From the NCBI GenBank assembly GCA_907165065.1, contig OU015528.1, positions 29,224,515-29,288,514 of the forward strand: a stretch of DNA of 64,000 nucleotides, read 5' to 3'. Source of the DNA: Caprimulgus europaeus. Lineage: Eukaryota > Chordata > Aves > Caprimulgiformes > Caprimulgidae. Shown one piece after another: positions 46,701 to 61,370 of the stretch (position 1 is its first letter; each line of letters starts with the position of its first letter). Position numbers and translations under genes: made by a program. Below the pieces are notes generated by a model. The model did not search any database. It was given only the letters and a program-made list of their open reading frames with translations, and had not been told where the DNA came from.

Positions 46701-49700
46701 GATTTGCATGAGACCTCAGTCTCATAGACTTTTTGGTACAAAGGAACTCATGAGCTAATCCACAGTTCCACTGTTTTTCTCACAACATATAAAAAAAAAA
46801 AGATTGCTTACCTGGAGAAAATCCAGAAATCCTCAGGCAGAATGATACTTTAAGGACATTTAACTGACATTTGGTCCATTAGCACATATAGATCTTAAAA
46901 CATATGTAACTTTAGTTTCTTCAGTTCAGTTTAAAATTTTAGAATTGCAGAGTCCAAGTATTATTTGCAAATTACCTCAAATCAATATTTCAATTAGCAC
47001 ATCTCAAAGAAAAATAAGTTGTAAAAACTAATATTCAACTTAAATTACTTTCTTCTTAGTATTTTGACAAAATTTAGAGTAAATGGGCCTGGAAGGTAAT
47101 TAAGTTACTGCGCCTCTTTCATGTGCTCTTTCCTCCTAACTTTTTCACTCATAGTGACCATGCTGAAAAAATATCCTTCAAGTAAAACAATATATTGTAG
47201 CTGCTAGACATGGATCTTTAAAAAAAATACACATAAACAACAACAGTAAGTAAAAAAAAAAAAAATTCCAACCATTTGGAAAAGCAAAATCTCTCAGATC
47301 TTATGTGATAAACATTATCTCTGAGAAATTTCTTGGAAATGGTCAAGTCTCCATAAATAAAAAACTGAATCAACTGGAGGAGATACTGCTGAGCATTTGT
47401 AGATAATCATCCTAATATCTTGCACATATTATTTCAGTTAAAGATAGAATTAGATTCTAATGTCTGGAAAATGTCGATTTTAATGTTTTCAGGCTGTAGT
47501 AGCCATGTAAGGTTTCCTTTTGTTTTGTTGTAAAAGCTATGATTTTTCTGTCTTTTGACATACCACTTTTTTCTTAATTTAATTATATTTATTTTCCTCC
47601 TGGAAATTGTGTAACTGTAGGTCCTCAAGCAATATATGTTTTCTGTGTAAAACTGTTGCAGTATTATTGTGACAGCAGAACGAGTTTCAGTGCCTTCTAT
47701 ACCAACTATATACAGTCCCAGTCAAATCTTACAGCCATTTCCCTTCCTGTTTCCCCTTCATGTGATCTTTCATAAGCTGGAATGTTCATAATCTATTTGA
47801 ACCCTTTAATATCTATGAAATTGGAATGGGAAATTTGCTAATGCCACTTTCCTTGTTTCTTAATTTAAGACAGGCAGAAGTTCATCAGCACAATCTATTT
47901 TAGTTTTATTGTCCTCATCAAATTTCATGGAGATGTACAAAAACCACAAGCATTTGTAAAACTCTTTATATGGTGTTTGAATTTTGACCACAAAAGCCAT
48001 TTGAAATACTTAGAAAAATATGTTATTCAACTGAATAATTGGGGGGAAATGGTTGAGATTGAACTCAAGGGGTTTTTTTTTTCCCTTCACAGAAAAAAAT
48101 TTTTGTTGTCTTATTTACAAAACAAAGATTTTCATTTTCATTTTGGACCTCCAGAATGGAAAGAAAGGTAGAGTTGGATACCACTTATGAAACAACATTA
48201 TTCAGCAATGATCACATTATTCATCAGACTTACAGAGATACAGTTCATTCTCCTGTCTGACATGGATGAACCCATGATTCCCTTTTTTAAAGCTGCTGGG
48301 GATTCAGGACTGAGTTGCTGATAGTTTTTACTGCTTCAGAGACTGGCAATCTTTTGTTCTGTTTCACATGCTTGCACTCTAGCACCTGGACTATATGTTT
48401 CCAGCAGTAAATATTTTATGCAAACTGAAGGAGCACCAAAAAAAGAAATTGCTAGTTGTGTGCCAGAAAAATCCTACGGAATTGTTTGGGGAATATCATA
48501 GGAAATGCATTAGTTTGAAAAAATACAGTATCCATAGCTTTTGAAAGACTGAAATAAAGTAGATATTGGCATTTATAATATCCTCTTTCTTTTTACTCAG
48601 CTGATATCCACTGCAAATAAAAGGTTTTATTGTTGGGTATTAATAAAATCCACAGTCAGCTGGTTTGTGTTTACGTGTACATTGGACTTGTTTTATCTGA
48701 GGTAAATTCTGAATGGGTTGAAAATGACTGCCTCACAGAATGGTATTTATCTTCCCATCCTCAAACCCAAACATGGAAGTTCAGTCTGAATACAAAAACT
48801 AACTTAAAATGGGAAATAATATCCCAAAGTAGCAATTATTTTTCAAGAGAGTTAATCTTCCTTTTCCCACAAGGAACAGTATCACTAGATGATCTTAATT
48901 CTGTGTTCGACTCAGGTTTATTAGAGCAAGATTTTGTCTTCAAATTAATCAAGTGAAAGAATATTAAAAACTCATTCCTAAACTCTGCCTTAACAGCAGC
49001 AGCAACAGCAACCTGGAGATCCGGTGCAGAGGGTAGCAGGTGGGCTGTTAACAGAAGTATATGGTCCCAAGGGCTCAAAAGTGTGACATACGTAATTGCC
49101 CTCAAGAACTTGAGAATAACGGGATTTTGCAGCCAGAGGATTGCTTGAAGTTCTGAAGTTGGTGCAGGGCATCAACAACAAGCATGAAACACCCTGGAAT
49201 AATTTACAACTTCATTTTGTGTATCAGTTAATAACTTATTCCCACATCTGTGTCATCAAACTCGGCAATGTGTTTTCTGTTTAGCAAAGCAAGCCACTGA
49301 CAAGTCTCCATAATAACCTTTCTCTCACCTTCCTCTGAGTGCCAACCAGACAGCTGACTGTAAAGCCTGGGGTGGAAATTGCTTACCTCACACTTTTTGC
49401 ACATTCTTCAGCTTACAGCTAAGCATCAGCAATACACAACAACTAAGCAACAGCTTGCTTCAGTGCTGTAAGGTGCTCAGTTCAGGCGCTCATCTTACTG
49501 GGTTACATCAAGAAGTATCTGTTTTGAATATAGTCCAGGTTCTTCCTCACTCTGCCCCAAACCATATCAAGGGATGACCACAAAACATTTAGGCTGAACA
49601 GTTTGTGCAGTTCTTTCTGTGGTAGTTGTAAGCATCAGTGTGCATTAATATAAACCACAGGAGAAATGTGAACTTTTTAATTTAAGGAATTCTCTTTCTG

Positions 49701-52700
49701 ATGGATTTTGCAAGAAAATGTAAGAAAGAACCTCACATAGGACCAATTATAAAGCTTTTTGAATAGATTTTTCCACTTCTGGATGCCCGTCCTTAGGAGG
49801 TTTTCTTTGTCAATAAATTTTTAGTCACTGTATGGAAAAATACATTCTGGAATAATTTTTTTGACCAAACATATGTGACTGAAAATTATAAACAACACCA
49901 CACTGGAAGTATCTTTGGGTGGGTAGAAAGAACACAAAAACTTTCCAATATAAGAAGACTGTGGAGATTCAGGAGTGTTTCTTACACTCCTGAAAAGCTT
50001 TTCTCTTTTGATACAGATGTTATGGGAAAGCTTGTATATTTAGAAAGTTTTCCCCTTTAAAACAGGGTCACAGTAGAAATAAAAGGAAATTAAATACAAA
50101 ATAACTGGAATTTGTTTCGTATCTGTCCTATGGATTATTTTTAGGAAATTTCCAAGCAACTTTCTGGACTTGATTTGTCTCTATTTTCCTACATTTCTAA
50201 GCATATAATAAATTCTGTCTAGAGACCTTTGCAAAGAAAGGTGAAACCTGTAAATTCAAGGTGCAATATCAGTGAATATTAATATTTTTGTGTTCTCGGG
50301 ACACATACTGTTTTCCTTGTCACCTTTGTATCAGCTGAAGAACCACTTTCCCTGACACAGACTTGCAGGCAATAAGTTCTCAGCATGGGGTTGCTAGCAT
50401 CCCTGAAGAAAGAGTACCACAGATCTACTCACTTCATAACACTTCTGGCCTAGAAATAACTTCATAATTCACCCAAACTCAAAGCCACATATTAAAGTAA
50501 AGGCAACTGTTTCTCTACTCAGCTGCTTATTTCTAAGTAGGGTTTATTACCACAGGAAAGAATAGATATGGACATTTGTAACAGTGCTAATGGATTAGAT
50601 GCTAAAGAACATACAAACCTCTGTGAAGCTAAAAATATAAATCAAGCACCAGAGTTTCAGAAATGGCATCTAATCCGTATGAAAAGTTATCTTGCTCACA
50701 GTCACTATATCTCTTTTTCTACTATGAAACAAGCATCTGTACATCCCAATGGTTACCCCTATATTGTATTAATTGGTTAACATTATACATTGAACACAGA
50801 CAGCTCATTTTGGCATCAGTGGTTGAAGAGAGGGTATATGCTGCTAAACCAGTATAACGTGTTCTTATCCCACCATATCTTTTCCTCCATTTCACAAGAT
50901 AAGGTATAAGGATAAACTCTCTCATAGTTCCCAGTCTAGAGACAGGATGCAACAAAGTAACATGTGAGTAGTGCTTACACTAAAAGCTACTAAGCAGAGT
51001 CTAGGAGCTGGTCCTTATCTGGGTAGTTCTTTTCTCACTTTTTCCTTTCACAAAGGTTTTCCAAAAGCTTTGTTGTGTTTCTCAAAATCCTCTCCAACAG
51101 AAAATATGTGAGTGCTGCTGATTAGGAATAATCTTACTGCAATATGGTTCTGATACTGTATGACAGATTGTGACATACTATGTTGTAGTAATTCATTGAA
51201 ACATCTACATCATATCAACCACTTGCTTCAAGATGAAGAAGTAGATTATTTACATCTCTGCTGAGATATCATCCACACCAACTCTGTTGTGTCTGCTATC
51301 CTTAAGCCTGGCTGATCCACATCACCAAACAAATAGCTCTCCAAACCACATCATATTTTGCTGTTTCCATCCTCCTCAAAGCAACAACTTAGTGTACAAA
51401 GGTGAGAAACTTTGAAGAGGATGTGTGTAAGGAGTCCTTACAGGCAGCATGTGGACCAATGAACAGCACTTCAAACTAGCTTTGGACTTTTTATTAGCAA
51501 GGCTACAAGGTGACAGGAGAGAATGAGGAGGTGTTCTAGCATCACATGCTGTGATTGCTTCAGCTTTACCAACCAACGTGTGTCTGTACATGTGGCTGTA
51601 GGAGTCATAAATAAGCTGCTTTTTGGGACTCTAAAATGAGGAAGACAGTGTATTCTCAGGATCAGGAAATAAGGTGTTCTCCAAAGCCTTCATTGCAACA
51701 GTACAAAGACAAGGAGAAGGGAAGATGGAAACAATGAGTGCAGTCCACAAATGATAGGGTAGGCTCTGTTTGTTTCTTAGTTATTGTCTGATTTATGAAG
51801 TTCAAAGTGTAAGAGGCTCTTCAGTTAACAAGAGTGCTTCCAAAACCATTTGTGACCAGACGAAAATCACAATCGGCCTCCTGTCTTCACTTGCATTACG
51901 TGACAGTGACTCACAGGTGCAATGCAGAGTTTCTGCCTGTTGTAATGTAATTCTGAATGTCGCTTTATATTTAAAACATGATTTCTATTACATTATAGAA
52001 GAGTTAAAACAAACAAATCTCTAAGAATCTCTCTAGTTTATGGCCTTTTACAGTTAATCTTTTAATACAGAGAAGGAATGAACATGGCCATTCTAACATG
52101 CATCCAAACCTAGCACTGGATTTACAAATGAAATTCTGAATACATATAAAGATTTAGGATCTTCATGGAACTCTGCAAACTTCAGTCTTGTCCAACAGTT
52201 TTGTTGCTCAGTTACAACCTGTTCACAGTGAGTTGGTCATTCTCAGCTGGAGGTGTCAGGAGCAGCTTTGAAAATAACCAGTCATATATTTGATTGGGTA
52301 AATCCTACCATTAAAACCTACCAGTTGAATAGGCAGGCAACAGTTCTGGAAACTGACCGGGACTTCAGTAAATTGCAATTTTAAATTAATCCCCAGTAAC
52401 TTTTATGTGTATAAATATATTTATATATATACATATTATAAATATTTAAAATATTCATACATTTGTAAAAGTTGTTTTATTACATTTGTATGTACATTTT
52501 ACTTAATGTTAGATATCTTGTAAATGTTCCTAAAGACAAAAAGAAAATAATTTGCTTCAGAAAGCAGATTTTTCTATGAGCTATTTACTTGTTCTTTTTT
52601 ACATTTAATGGAAATAGGGTTATAAAAAAGTTCAGACAAGTTTTCTCTCGACACTAAAAAAAATTCTCATCCCAATGAAATAACTTAGAATCTCAGTACT

Positions 52701-55700
52701 GAATATAGGTTTTATATCTCTTCACTTTCATTTTCCTTAGCATGTACATGTGAAGGTCTATAAGAATGTGTTGTACTGAGTATACACTTCCTGTGGAGCT
52801 CTCCAGTTAACTTTCAGCTGAATTTCCATTTGATTAATTTAATTTTTAATATATTAATTATTTAAAAATGTTTCATATTTCAACTTTTAAAGCTTTCCTG
52901 CTCATAGGGAACAATCCTTATTTAATTCAGGCAGTTTTAATATATTCATAATTAACTTTCTATTTTATATTTCATCTCCTTAAGCTTTCCTAGTAAGATT
53001 ATCAAAAACCAGCATATATATGAAAGTGTCAGAAACTTAGTCTGCTTGCACTGATCATTAAATGAGGTCTATCCTTACAATCTGAGTCATCAAGAAAATC
53101 TCAGAAGATTAAAGGAATGGCCCTCAAATGTGCTGGTAATCAAAGTCACGTAAAATAAAAAAGCATACTTGCTGCTCTGTTCATGAAATCTATAACAAAA
53201 GAAATGAAAGACATCCTTGGCCTTCTCAAACTGCAAGACTGCAGTTTAGAAATGAGCTGAGGAGAATAAAAATTTAGGTTTAAGACTTTAAACAGTGATT
53301 CAAGTCTTCCTGTAAGAAATCCAATTGGGGCTCTACATCTTTTAGAACAGTATGAAAGGTATACTTAAGTACAACAAGTTGTCCCCACTAAAAAACAAAC
53401 AAACACCAAAAAACCCCATTTAAAGCTCATCAAAAGCCAGGTTAATATGTTGAAACAACTCTTTATACAATCCTCTGTGAATTTTAAATTTTATGTCCAT
53501 CTACAGCTTTCGGACCCTTCAGCATGTCTTTGTTAACTTGATCTTCCAGTGTGCTGCCCATTGCATTGCAGTGAATACCTATTGAAGGTCAGTAATCCTC
53601 CAGCTCTGATTCTCTTATTTCTGTGGCATTGTGGAAAACATCTCCATCATGACACTCACCTAGCAATAGCTTCCTTCTGCCCTAGTGGAATATGTTTTTC
53701 TATAAAATTTCTTGGCTTATTTCTGCTAGATATTTGTATTCGACACTGTGAGGGAAAAATAAATTGTTGACAGAATGCTAGGAATAGTTTTAAAAATAAG
53801 ATTACTCTCCCAGAGTTAAATGAGATTTTACTGGTGTATAAAAGAGATATGTCACCTGATATTTGATCATTTCAGGAGCTCACCATGTAAATCATACATA
53901 ATCCAGGGCTTTTCATGCCTAATGCTAAGAACTGTGAGTTTGTCACAAATAATTTGGGGGAAATTGAGAGGATTTGATGTGTCACATGTCTAAACTGTGA
54001 AATTGATTGAATATATACAGAAAAGTGAAAGCACGTGTTAAGCAAAAATAGATCCAAGTAAAACTGTATCCATAACACTTGATGAAATGTTACATTTTGA
54101 GAATCCAGGACTTCATCTGGTATAAATCAACACTATTGCTATTATTTTGCACAGCACAAGCATAGTGTATTTCTTTTTTCAAATGAGTTTTTTTCCTACA
54201 TAATGATTGCACACAACTAATAACCAAAAGAACAAAGGTTACACTGCAGGTTTTATCTAGAACCAATAAAGTTTGATGAAGGAATATTTTTCAGTCATAG
54301 TAGAAAGCATCCCAAGAAATAAATGGAGCTCTTAGTCTCTATGAGCTCAATAACTAAATTCAACATTTTCACTAGAAATGCATTAGCTACATGACACATC
54401 TGGTTTTGTACCCCTACTCGCAATAAGCCTAATGGTTATGTGTGGATATATTGTGCTATTGAACTAGTTCTATGCTATTTGAAAATAACTCTCTCTTCGT
54501 ATATTGCTAGTATTTGATATCTCAGTTATTTGACACATCAAGTTACTCTTCTCTTTTTCATTAATTCTAGAGGGACATTTCTGCTGTTCTCAGATCTCTA
54601 AGTAAGGTGAGATTAATTATTTTTTATCCTTGCCTGTCTCTTCTTGCACACTGTGAATGTGGAATACCTCTCTCCCTTCTTCTCCTCTCCCTCTCTCCTT
54701 TTCTCCCTGTAAAATTTATTTTTTCTTCACACTTCAGGTTTCATTGAAATAATAAAAAAATTGTTTTCATTCATTATTAACAAAAATATCGATAAAAGCC
54801 TTATCAAAGTGAAAAATTCTGTAAGGACTGAGTTTTTAGCAAGCAGTAAAATCTAGTATTATCGTAAATCTGGTTCACCCCTGGCATATGGCTAGATCAG
54901 GCTGAGGTTCATAAATACATTTTTCGCAGAACTCTGATCCTGATGGTGTTTTGATGGTGCACAAACCAGTCTTCCTTAACTGTTTTTATGCTCATCAGGA
55001 ATGGTCTAATGGATATTGGAGTACAGTGATCACCAGCACTAATGTGACAGCAGAAGTCTGCTCTAGGGGTCTTTTTCCCTGTAACGTTAGTGGCAAATAG
55101 AAGAAATGATGTGATAATCTTCACATTGCTTCTGTGTCTTTTGAAGATCATCATGTTTCAACTCTTAGTTTTCTCTTGACCTTAACTATATTCAATATTC
55201 ATATTCAGCAGGCTCACAGGAAGTTATGATACAACATACTGACTTATTCCTGTTGAAATATTAAACCAAAGCCCTACTATTTGTTTTCAGTTTTACTATG
55301 ACCATGACTTCAGCAGGAAAATAGATGGCTGTAGATTCCCTACCTTTTTACAAATAGTTCTAAAATTGAAGACAAGATATTAATATGACCACTAAAGAGT
55401 AATGACTACTGCATTTGCTTCTATATTTTCAGATTAATTAAAATATATATCTTTATACATAACAAAATATTGGAAGTAAAAATGTAGAAATTAAAAACTG
55501 TCAAAAAATAAATCAAGCTAGAATTCATTCATCACTCTTATGTAGTAAGAGAAAAATATGTACATTTTCTGACAGTGATGCTGGCCATATCTTGAATAAA
55601 CAATACACTGTTTACAGAGAAAATTGCTGTTGATAAAGGCAATTAAAGCAATCACAATTAGGAACATTTAAACCTGGACTTTGAGCTGACACTCCACTTC

Positions 55701-56506
55701 ACTGACTCCGTCTTTGTCCTCTTTATATTTTTTAAACTCAGGAACAGAAGATACACATGGACAACCAGCCCACACATTCCTGCTAGGCTGGGAATACTAA
55801 TCAGATTCCTAACATTTTTAAAAACTAAAGTAGCTGTAATTGAGCTAATATATTGATAATCTAGAGACAAAGCCATTAGCACGGCTGTCCAAGGGTCAAC
55901 AAATGAGAACTGCTGTATCCTTGGTATTTGAAAATAATCTGCCTAATTGGCTCACAGAGTCTCACTTCAGAGACGTACTTTTTTGTGATAAAAGACATGT
56001 AATTACTACCTATGAAACTAGGTCAGTCTCGGTGAGGAACAGAAGGAAAAACAAAATGGCTTGGCACCGTATCTAGTCTTTTTGTCACTAAAGAAATGAC
56101 CGAAATTGGTGTGACTACTTCAGACTTATAATTTGTAAATATTCTTCCTTCTCTCCCAGTCACGTTGTTATGCTTGCCTATCTGGTTTTTTTTAAATTTA
56201 TTTTTGGACTTTGTCTTCCCAACTCTACAAGTGTCTGCTGTTCTTTACTGTAATATCTCAGAGATTAAAAGAAAATAATGGTAATTATTGTTTCCTCCTG
56301 ATCACTGTATTTGGTTCAGCATTCTGCTGTAAACTTCACAGAAGGAAAGTCAAGATCATATCCTAGTACATTTCTCATATGTAGAAAAATGAGGCTATTG
56401 ATAATGCATAAATAAATTAAACTGGTCATAATCAGATTTTTAACTGAGAAATAATAAATTATGTAGACATACTGGGTACCTGTAGTTTTGTGATGTGTAT
56501 ACATTA
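43735..56506. other. Intergenic, no gene seen
   Basis: Nearly 13 kb of AT-rich sequence. Small features are a 13-nt duplication around 45355-45405 ('attagagatacta'), a short run of CAG/CAA triplets at about 48993-49012 and a TA-rich stretch at 52410-52450. Open frames up to about 108 codons have no recognisable family pattern. Conserved regulatory elements could be present but cannot be seen without comparison. Confidence 0.6.
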
Positions 56507-56680
56507 ATCACAGAATCACAGAATGTCATGGATTGGAAACGACCTTGAAAGATCATCTAGTCCAATCCCCCTGGAGGAGCAGGAACACCTGAATGAGATC
56601 ATTCAGGAAGGCATCCAGGTGGGTCTTGAATGTCTCCAAAGAAGGAGACTCCACAACCTCCCTGGGCAGCCTGTCACACT
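56507..56680 (-). mobile_element. CR1 LINE 3' end fragment, antisense
   Basis: 'atcacagaatcacagaatgt' followed by 'tggattggaaacgaccttga' and ending 'ccacaacctccctgggcagc' is the reverse complement of a CR1 3' region. The 'ggaggagcaggaacacct' type differs from the other copies here, so it is another subfamily. It is 5'-truncated at about 56680. Confidence 0.92.
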
Positions 56681-59600
56681 CTTTATTTGCTAAATAAAAG
56701 TATAAATTGCCCTGATCATGTAGTAGTGAGACTCAGAGGCATTCCAGAGTACAGGTACAGTTTGTCCTGATAGTAGTAAAAACTGCTAGTACTGGGGATA
56801 GTGAGACTCAGCCAACTTCTAATGACCACGTTTGCTTGTTTTTCCACCTGGAGATAATATTAGTAAGTTTCATCATGTGAATGGAAACTCATTTAGTGCT
56901 ATGGAGCATCTGTAGACTCTTCTGACTTACGTTTGTAAAATTCAATGTTTACTAACAGATTTTTTTTTTTTTTTTTCATTTGGTAGATGTTAAACATTTT
57001 TTTATGTGCCCTGCAGCCATATTACTGTGGACTGTGATCCTGTCAGATTTTTTAAAAGATGTGTGGAAGGACGGAAAGGTGGAGGCATTCAATCTGGATT
57101 GGGGAACCTCAAGGAAAATATGCATGATGCAGACATTAGTAGTGTTAGTTATTAAATAACCCTTTTCCTTTGAGTCAGAACATTAAATAATCTTGACTTG
57201 GTGCTGGATTAAATGGATTTATTTTTTTTCTTGAAACAGTAAGAGAAAATATCTTAAGCAGCCTATCAGTTAAAGTCATACCAATATTTTGTTCTGCATT
57301 GCTTGTGCCTTAATTTAAGCAGACCTGTAAATCTCTTTTTAGATCTGATCAGATTAAATGCTTGGATGCCTTCTTTTTTTTTTAGATAACGACCTGGGAT
57401 CAGATGCATGAATTGCAATTCACTTGCCTGAAAGTTACACTTTAAAGCTGAAAGCCAAACAAAACAAATACTGGAATTTTCATCTTAGTAATTATGGTTT
57501 TCAATAATTCAGAAAATTGTGTTAAATATTCTTTACTACTGTTTGTAGATTGCAGATTATTGTTAACCCCATATAATTTTTTTATTTTTATTTCAAAAGA
57601 TTTATAGAGAATTCATCCTGCATTTTTTTGTGTCAACTTAATTTGACATCACGAATTGTAATGAGTAGATATTCAAGATCAAGTGCTGAAAATTAAATCT
57701 GTCCTTATTATTATTAGGCCAAAGCTTATAAATTCTTTTTGTAAGCAGATTTGTTTTCATTGGACCTTAGAACCTTGCACTTTTAATCAGAATATGTTGC
57801 AAGATACAGCTTTGTAGATTAATAATCATGAAAAAAAAAAGACTTTCTAACTAGGAAAAAATAGCTCCTCACAAAGGCATCATCAGCACAACAGTGCTTA
57901 AACTGAAATAAATCATTAAGCACTTGGCTTTTCAAGTTTTTTCAATGGTCATAGAAATCCAATCTGATTTTTTTATCAAACAAATCCATAATTTGAATAA
58001 ATCCTGGAAAAAACCATGTAATCGTTTTTTACTAACTACATAAATTTTTAATATTAAATTCTCATTGACAGATTCAAATATTATAAATTGATGTAGAATA
58101 TACAATTGGAGTGAGTGGAAATCAATATAGCATACAGATAAATTCAGTAAAAAATTGATAACTACTGTATGCACTATACTGATAAAATTAATTGAAAATA
58201 GATATACATTTATTGTAGAAATTGAATGCAATAGAAAAGTAAAAAATCCCCCCTATATTTTCACCTTCATATAGAGAGTCAAGAACTCACTTCCTATGTC
58301 CTTCCTTGTCCAGTAGCCCAGGTAGCCATGCCTAAATATTTGTAGGGCCAGCATGACCAACAGGGCTTTTGAAAGAATCTTTATTTACTGGAAGACTGAA
58401 AAATGTTTTAAAAAGTTATGTGCACTTCTTACATATAGAATGAAAAAGTCATTCTTAAGAAAAGTGGATATTAGTCACAAACATTCCTGTTGATAAGCAC
58501 CTCAAGGACAAACAACAATACTTTGAGCAAGGAAAAACGGTTAAAGAAAGCAAATGCATCTCCTGTCAGTTAGACTCACAGACTTCCTTGTAAAATTGAT
58601 TGGAATTGTACAACATGTAAATCAACAACTTGGTAACGCAGTTAACAGCCATCCAGCCTCTAGCAAGTTACTCTGCAGTCACCATTGATTTCCCACTTCC
58701 TGAAAAGGTTTTCCATTTTCACATCTACCTCCTCCACCATAGTCTTCCCTGGAAACTGAAGTAATACTGTGCTTTCAAAGTATCCCCATGCTTCTGACAG
58801 AAATTACAGTACCACCTAAAATATTCTGCTGAAACAGATGGGTTTTGCATGTAATCTTGCTAAACATTGCTTGTGAACCTTTCCAAACTTTATTCAAGTA
58901 TCTTAAGACAGGGATTACACAAAAAAAAAGAGAAAAATAAAATATCAGAAATATTAGCAAATAACAGAGACTTAATTTCCTCTCCTCCAGTGACACATGA
59001 CTAAAACATACAGATAAATCCTATAGCTTATATATATATATATAAAAATTACTGTATTTTCTTTTTACAAAATATATTTTTTCTGACTTACTTTCCTCTC
59101 ATTATAACATCAGGCAGACAACGCAATACAAATTTACATGCAAAACAATCCAAACACTTTCCCAATCTGGTTACTGTATCTGCCAGTGTAAATCCAAGGT
59201 ACATTAAATGACTGAAGTTTCTCTGTGTTTCAGCCAGTGAAAAGGGATTAGTTACAATAGGTTGGGTGTTTTTTAATGATTTGGAATGCATTAGCATCTT
59301 TTATATTGATGATTTTATTATGTTTCTCTGGAAACTGAATGGTATTATGGATAATTTCATATGAGAAATAAGAAAAAACAGAGGAACAGCTGCCGTACTC
59401 AGACAACATGTATATTATTTCTGACCATTGTAGAATGTGTATTTTTAGCTTGCTTTTCCAGTATGTGAGTCAGATTTATGGAACTATAATTTCCAATAAG
59501 CCCCCTGAATGTTTTTGTAATTATCACCACTTTTTATTAACTGCCATTCTTTCATACTGAAAGCAACTTAACTGAGTACACACACCACTAACTGACAACC

Positions 59601-60770
59601 ACTAGTAGTTTGACAATGAATTATTTTAGATTTTATGACAAAAAATCTGCTTGTAGTGATTGCTACTATTAATTCTGCTGACTTATATTAAAATTACACA
59701 TATTACAATTTGAATCAGATCCTCCAGTTACCACATAAAAATGTATAACATGAAGGAAATTTTTTTTAGTATCTTCATAAAAAACACTGATGCAAAATAT
59801 ATTCTGTACTTTTCTATTTTATCCTCATTTTCCCTGAACAGTTATTGTTTTCCTAGGTACTGTATTTGATCATTTATTGGCACTTTAGTCTCTGTTGTGA
59901 CTCTTCTAATGTCTTTCAAAAATTTTTTACTTGCTTTTGATGTCATTACTAAACTGTTCACAAATAGCCTTTTAGATTTATGTATTATATTTTTTCATTT
60001 AACTTTTTATAATCTATGTACTTTTTTAGTTCTAGACAGGAATTCCAGTCTTTCTAGGTGGTTATTTTAGTTTAAGGATCTTCATTTACATTTATTTTTA
60101 GACATGCTGCCTTTATTTGTGACATGTTAAAGATGGCTTAGGTTGTTTTTGGAGGGTTTGGTATCATTAAACATTATGTGTTGCATACAGAAGAAGTTGC
60201 ACTTTACTCATTTTGATGCTCCTTTAAAACTCTTTCTCATTTTCCCATAATTTGTTTCTTAGAAGCTAATCAATAATAGAATGGAGAATTTTGTTTGTGT
60301 TTCAGTTTTATGCAGCTAACTGAAATTTGTAAATTGTGCTCACTAAATGGTTATAAACCGATTTTCAGTCAGATTCAGTGTATAGATTCGATCTTTGTGA
60401 TTAATTTCTTCAAGCAAGAGTCTAAAATTTTATTGTTGAACTAAATTTTATGTTATTTATCCATATAAATAACTCGATCTTCCAATTATTCTAAGAATGT
60501 TGTACTTTAAGCTTGCTAGATGCACAATCACTTGGTTAATATTTAATATTGCATTTCCTACTTATCTTTGGAAATATGCTCCATGCTAGGTTTTGATACA
60601 AATATAATCTGTTCATTACATTTGACTAAGCTCTCTAAATTACAACACTGCTTCTTCACTAATAGGTCTGTTCTGTTATTCCTACGCATTTTGTGCAGTG
60701 ACACTGATATTTTGCCGTTTGTATTACTGCTGTTCAAATCGGTTATGGTCAATACAACCTGCTTAAAGTG
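56681..60770. other. Intergenic, no gene seen
   Basis: AT-rich sequence with a T17 run at 56960-56976 and a short TA run at about 59031-59044. No supported coding region. Confidence 0.65.
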
Positions 60771-61370
60771 ACTTCATTTGCTGAGCCTGTTCCCAGGGCT
60801 CCATTGCAGCCCCCTGGGGCCATTAGCTCCTGCCCAACAATGCTGTAGCGGGGCTGGTCTGCAGCTACCCACAGCCCTGTCCTGCCAGGCCATAGCCCCA
60901 GCCAAGCTGGGTCTGACCATGAGCTCACATCTTTGCCCATTCTCGGCCCATCTCCATCCTCAGGGAGGGCTGGGGATGCTCCAGCTCCCACCAGCTGCCC
61001 TGCTCCTTGCCTGGGCTGGTGCCACAGGTCCTGTCTGTGGAGCCCTTGTTCTGCTGCCCCTGTGGGCAGCCCCCACCAATCCTAGCCCACAGGAGCCATT
61101 GTCTTCATGGCACTTTGACCATCAGCTCTGGGGTAAGACAGGGAGGGGCTCCTGTTTCTGACACACACTGAGGGTGTGTCCCACCCCCATGGCATCTCTG
61201 TGCTCCTTTCAGCCATGGGGATGAGCCTTTCAAGGGCTGGTGGATCCTGTGGGGCACTTGAAGGAACTGGGCTGGATAGTACTGGCATTCCTTCAGTTGT
61301 GGTGGTCCTCTGCACTCCCCTCTGCATATGGAGCAGCTTTTGTCATGTTACCTAACAGGGGACACTTCAT
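60771..61370. repeat. GC-rich island of unknown origin, repeat-like
   Basis: Roughly 590 nt that are strikingly GC-rich for this window (runs such as 'agccccctggggcc' and 'ctgggctggtgcc') with sharp AT-rich borders, but few CpG dinucleotides, so it does not look like a CpG-island promoter. The 7-nt word 'acttcat' occurs at both edges (60771-60777 and 61364-61370) and could be a target-site duplication. Open frames exist on both strands (+ 60778-61161, - 60749-60991) but are rich in Pro, Leu, Ala and Gly, as expected from composition. A solo LTR or other retroelement fragment is my preferred reading; a retrocopy is an alternative. Confidence 0.4.

Noticed and set aside
60778-61161. 127-codon frame in the GC-rich island as a host gene
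   Set aside because: Stop codons are rare in GC-rich DNA, the minus strand is open too, and no protein family is evident.
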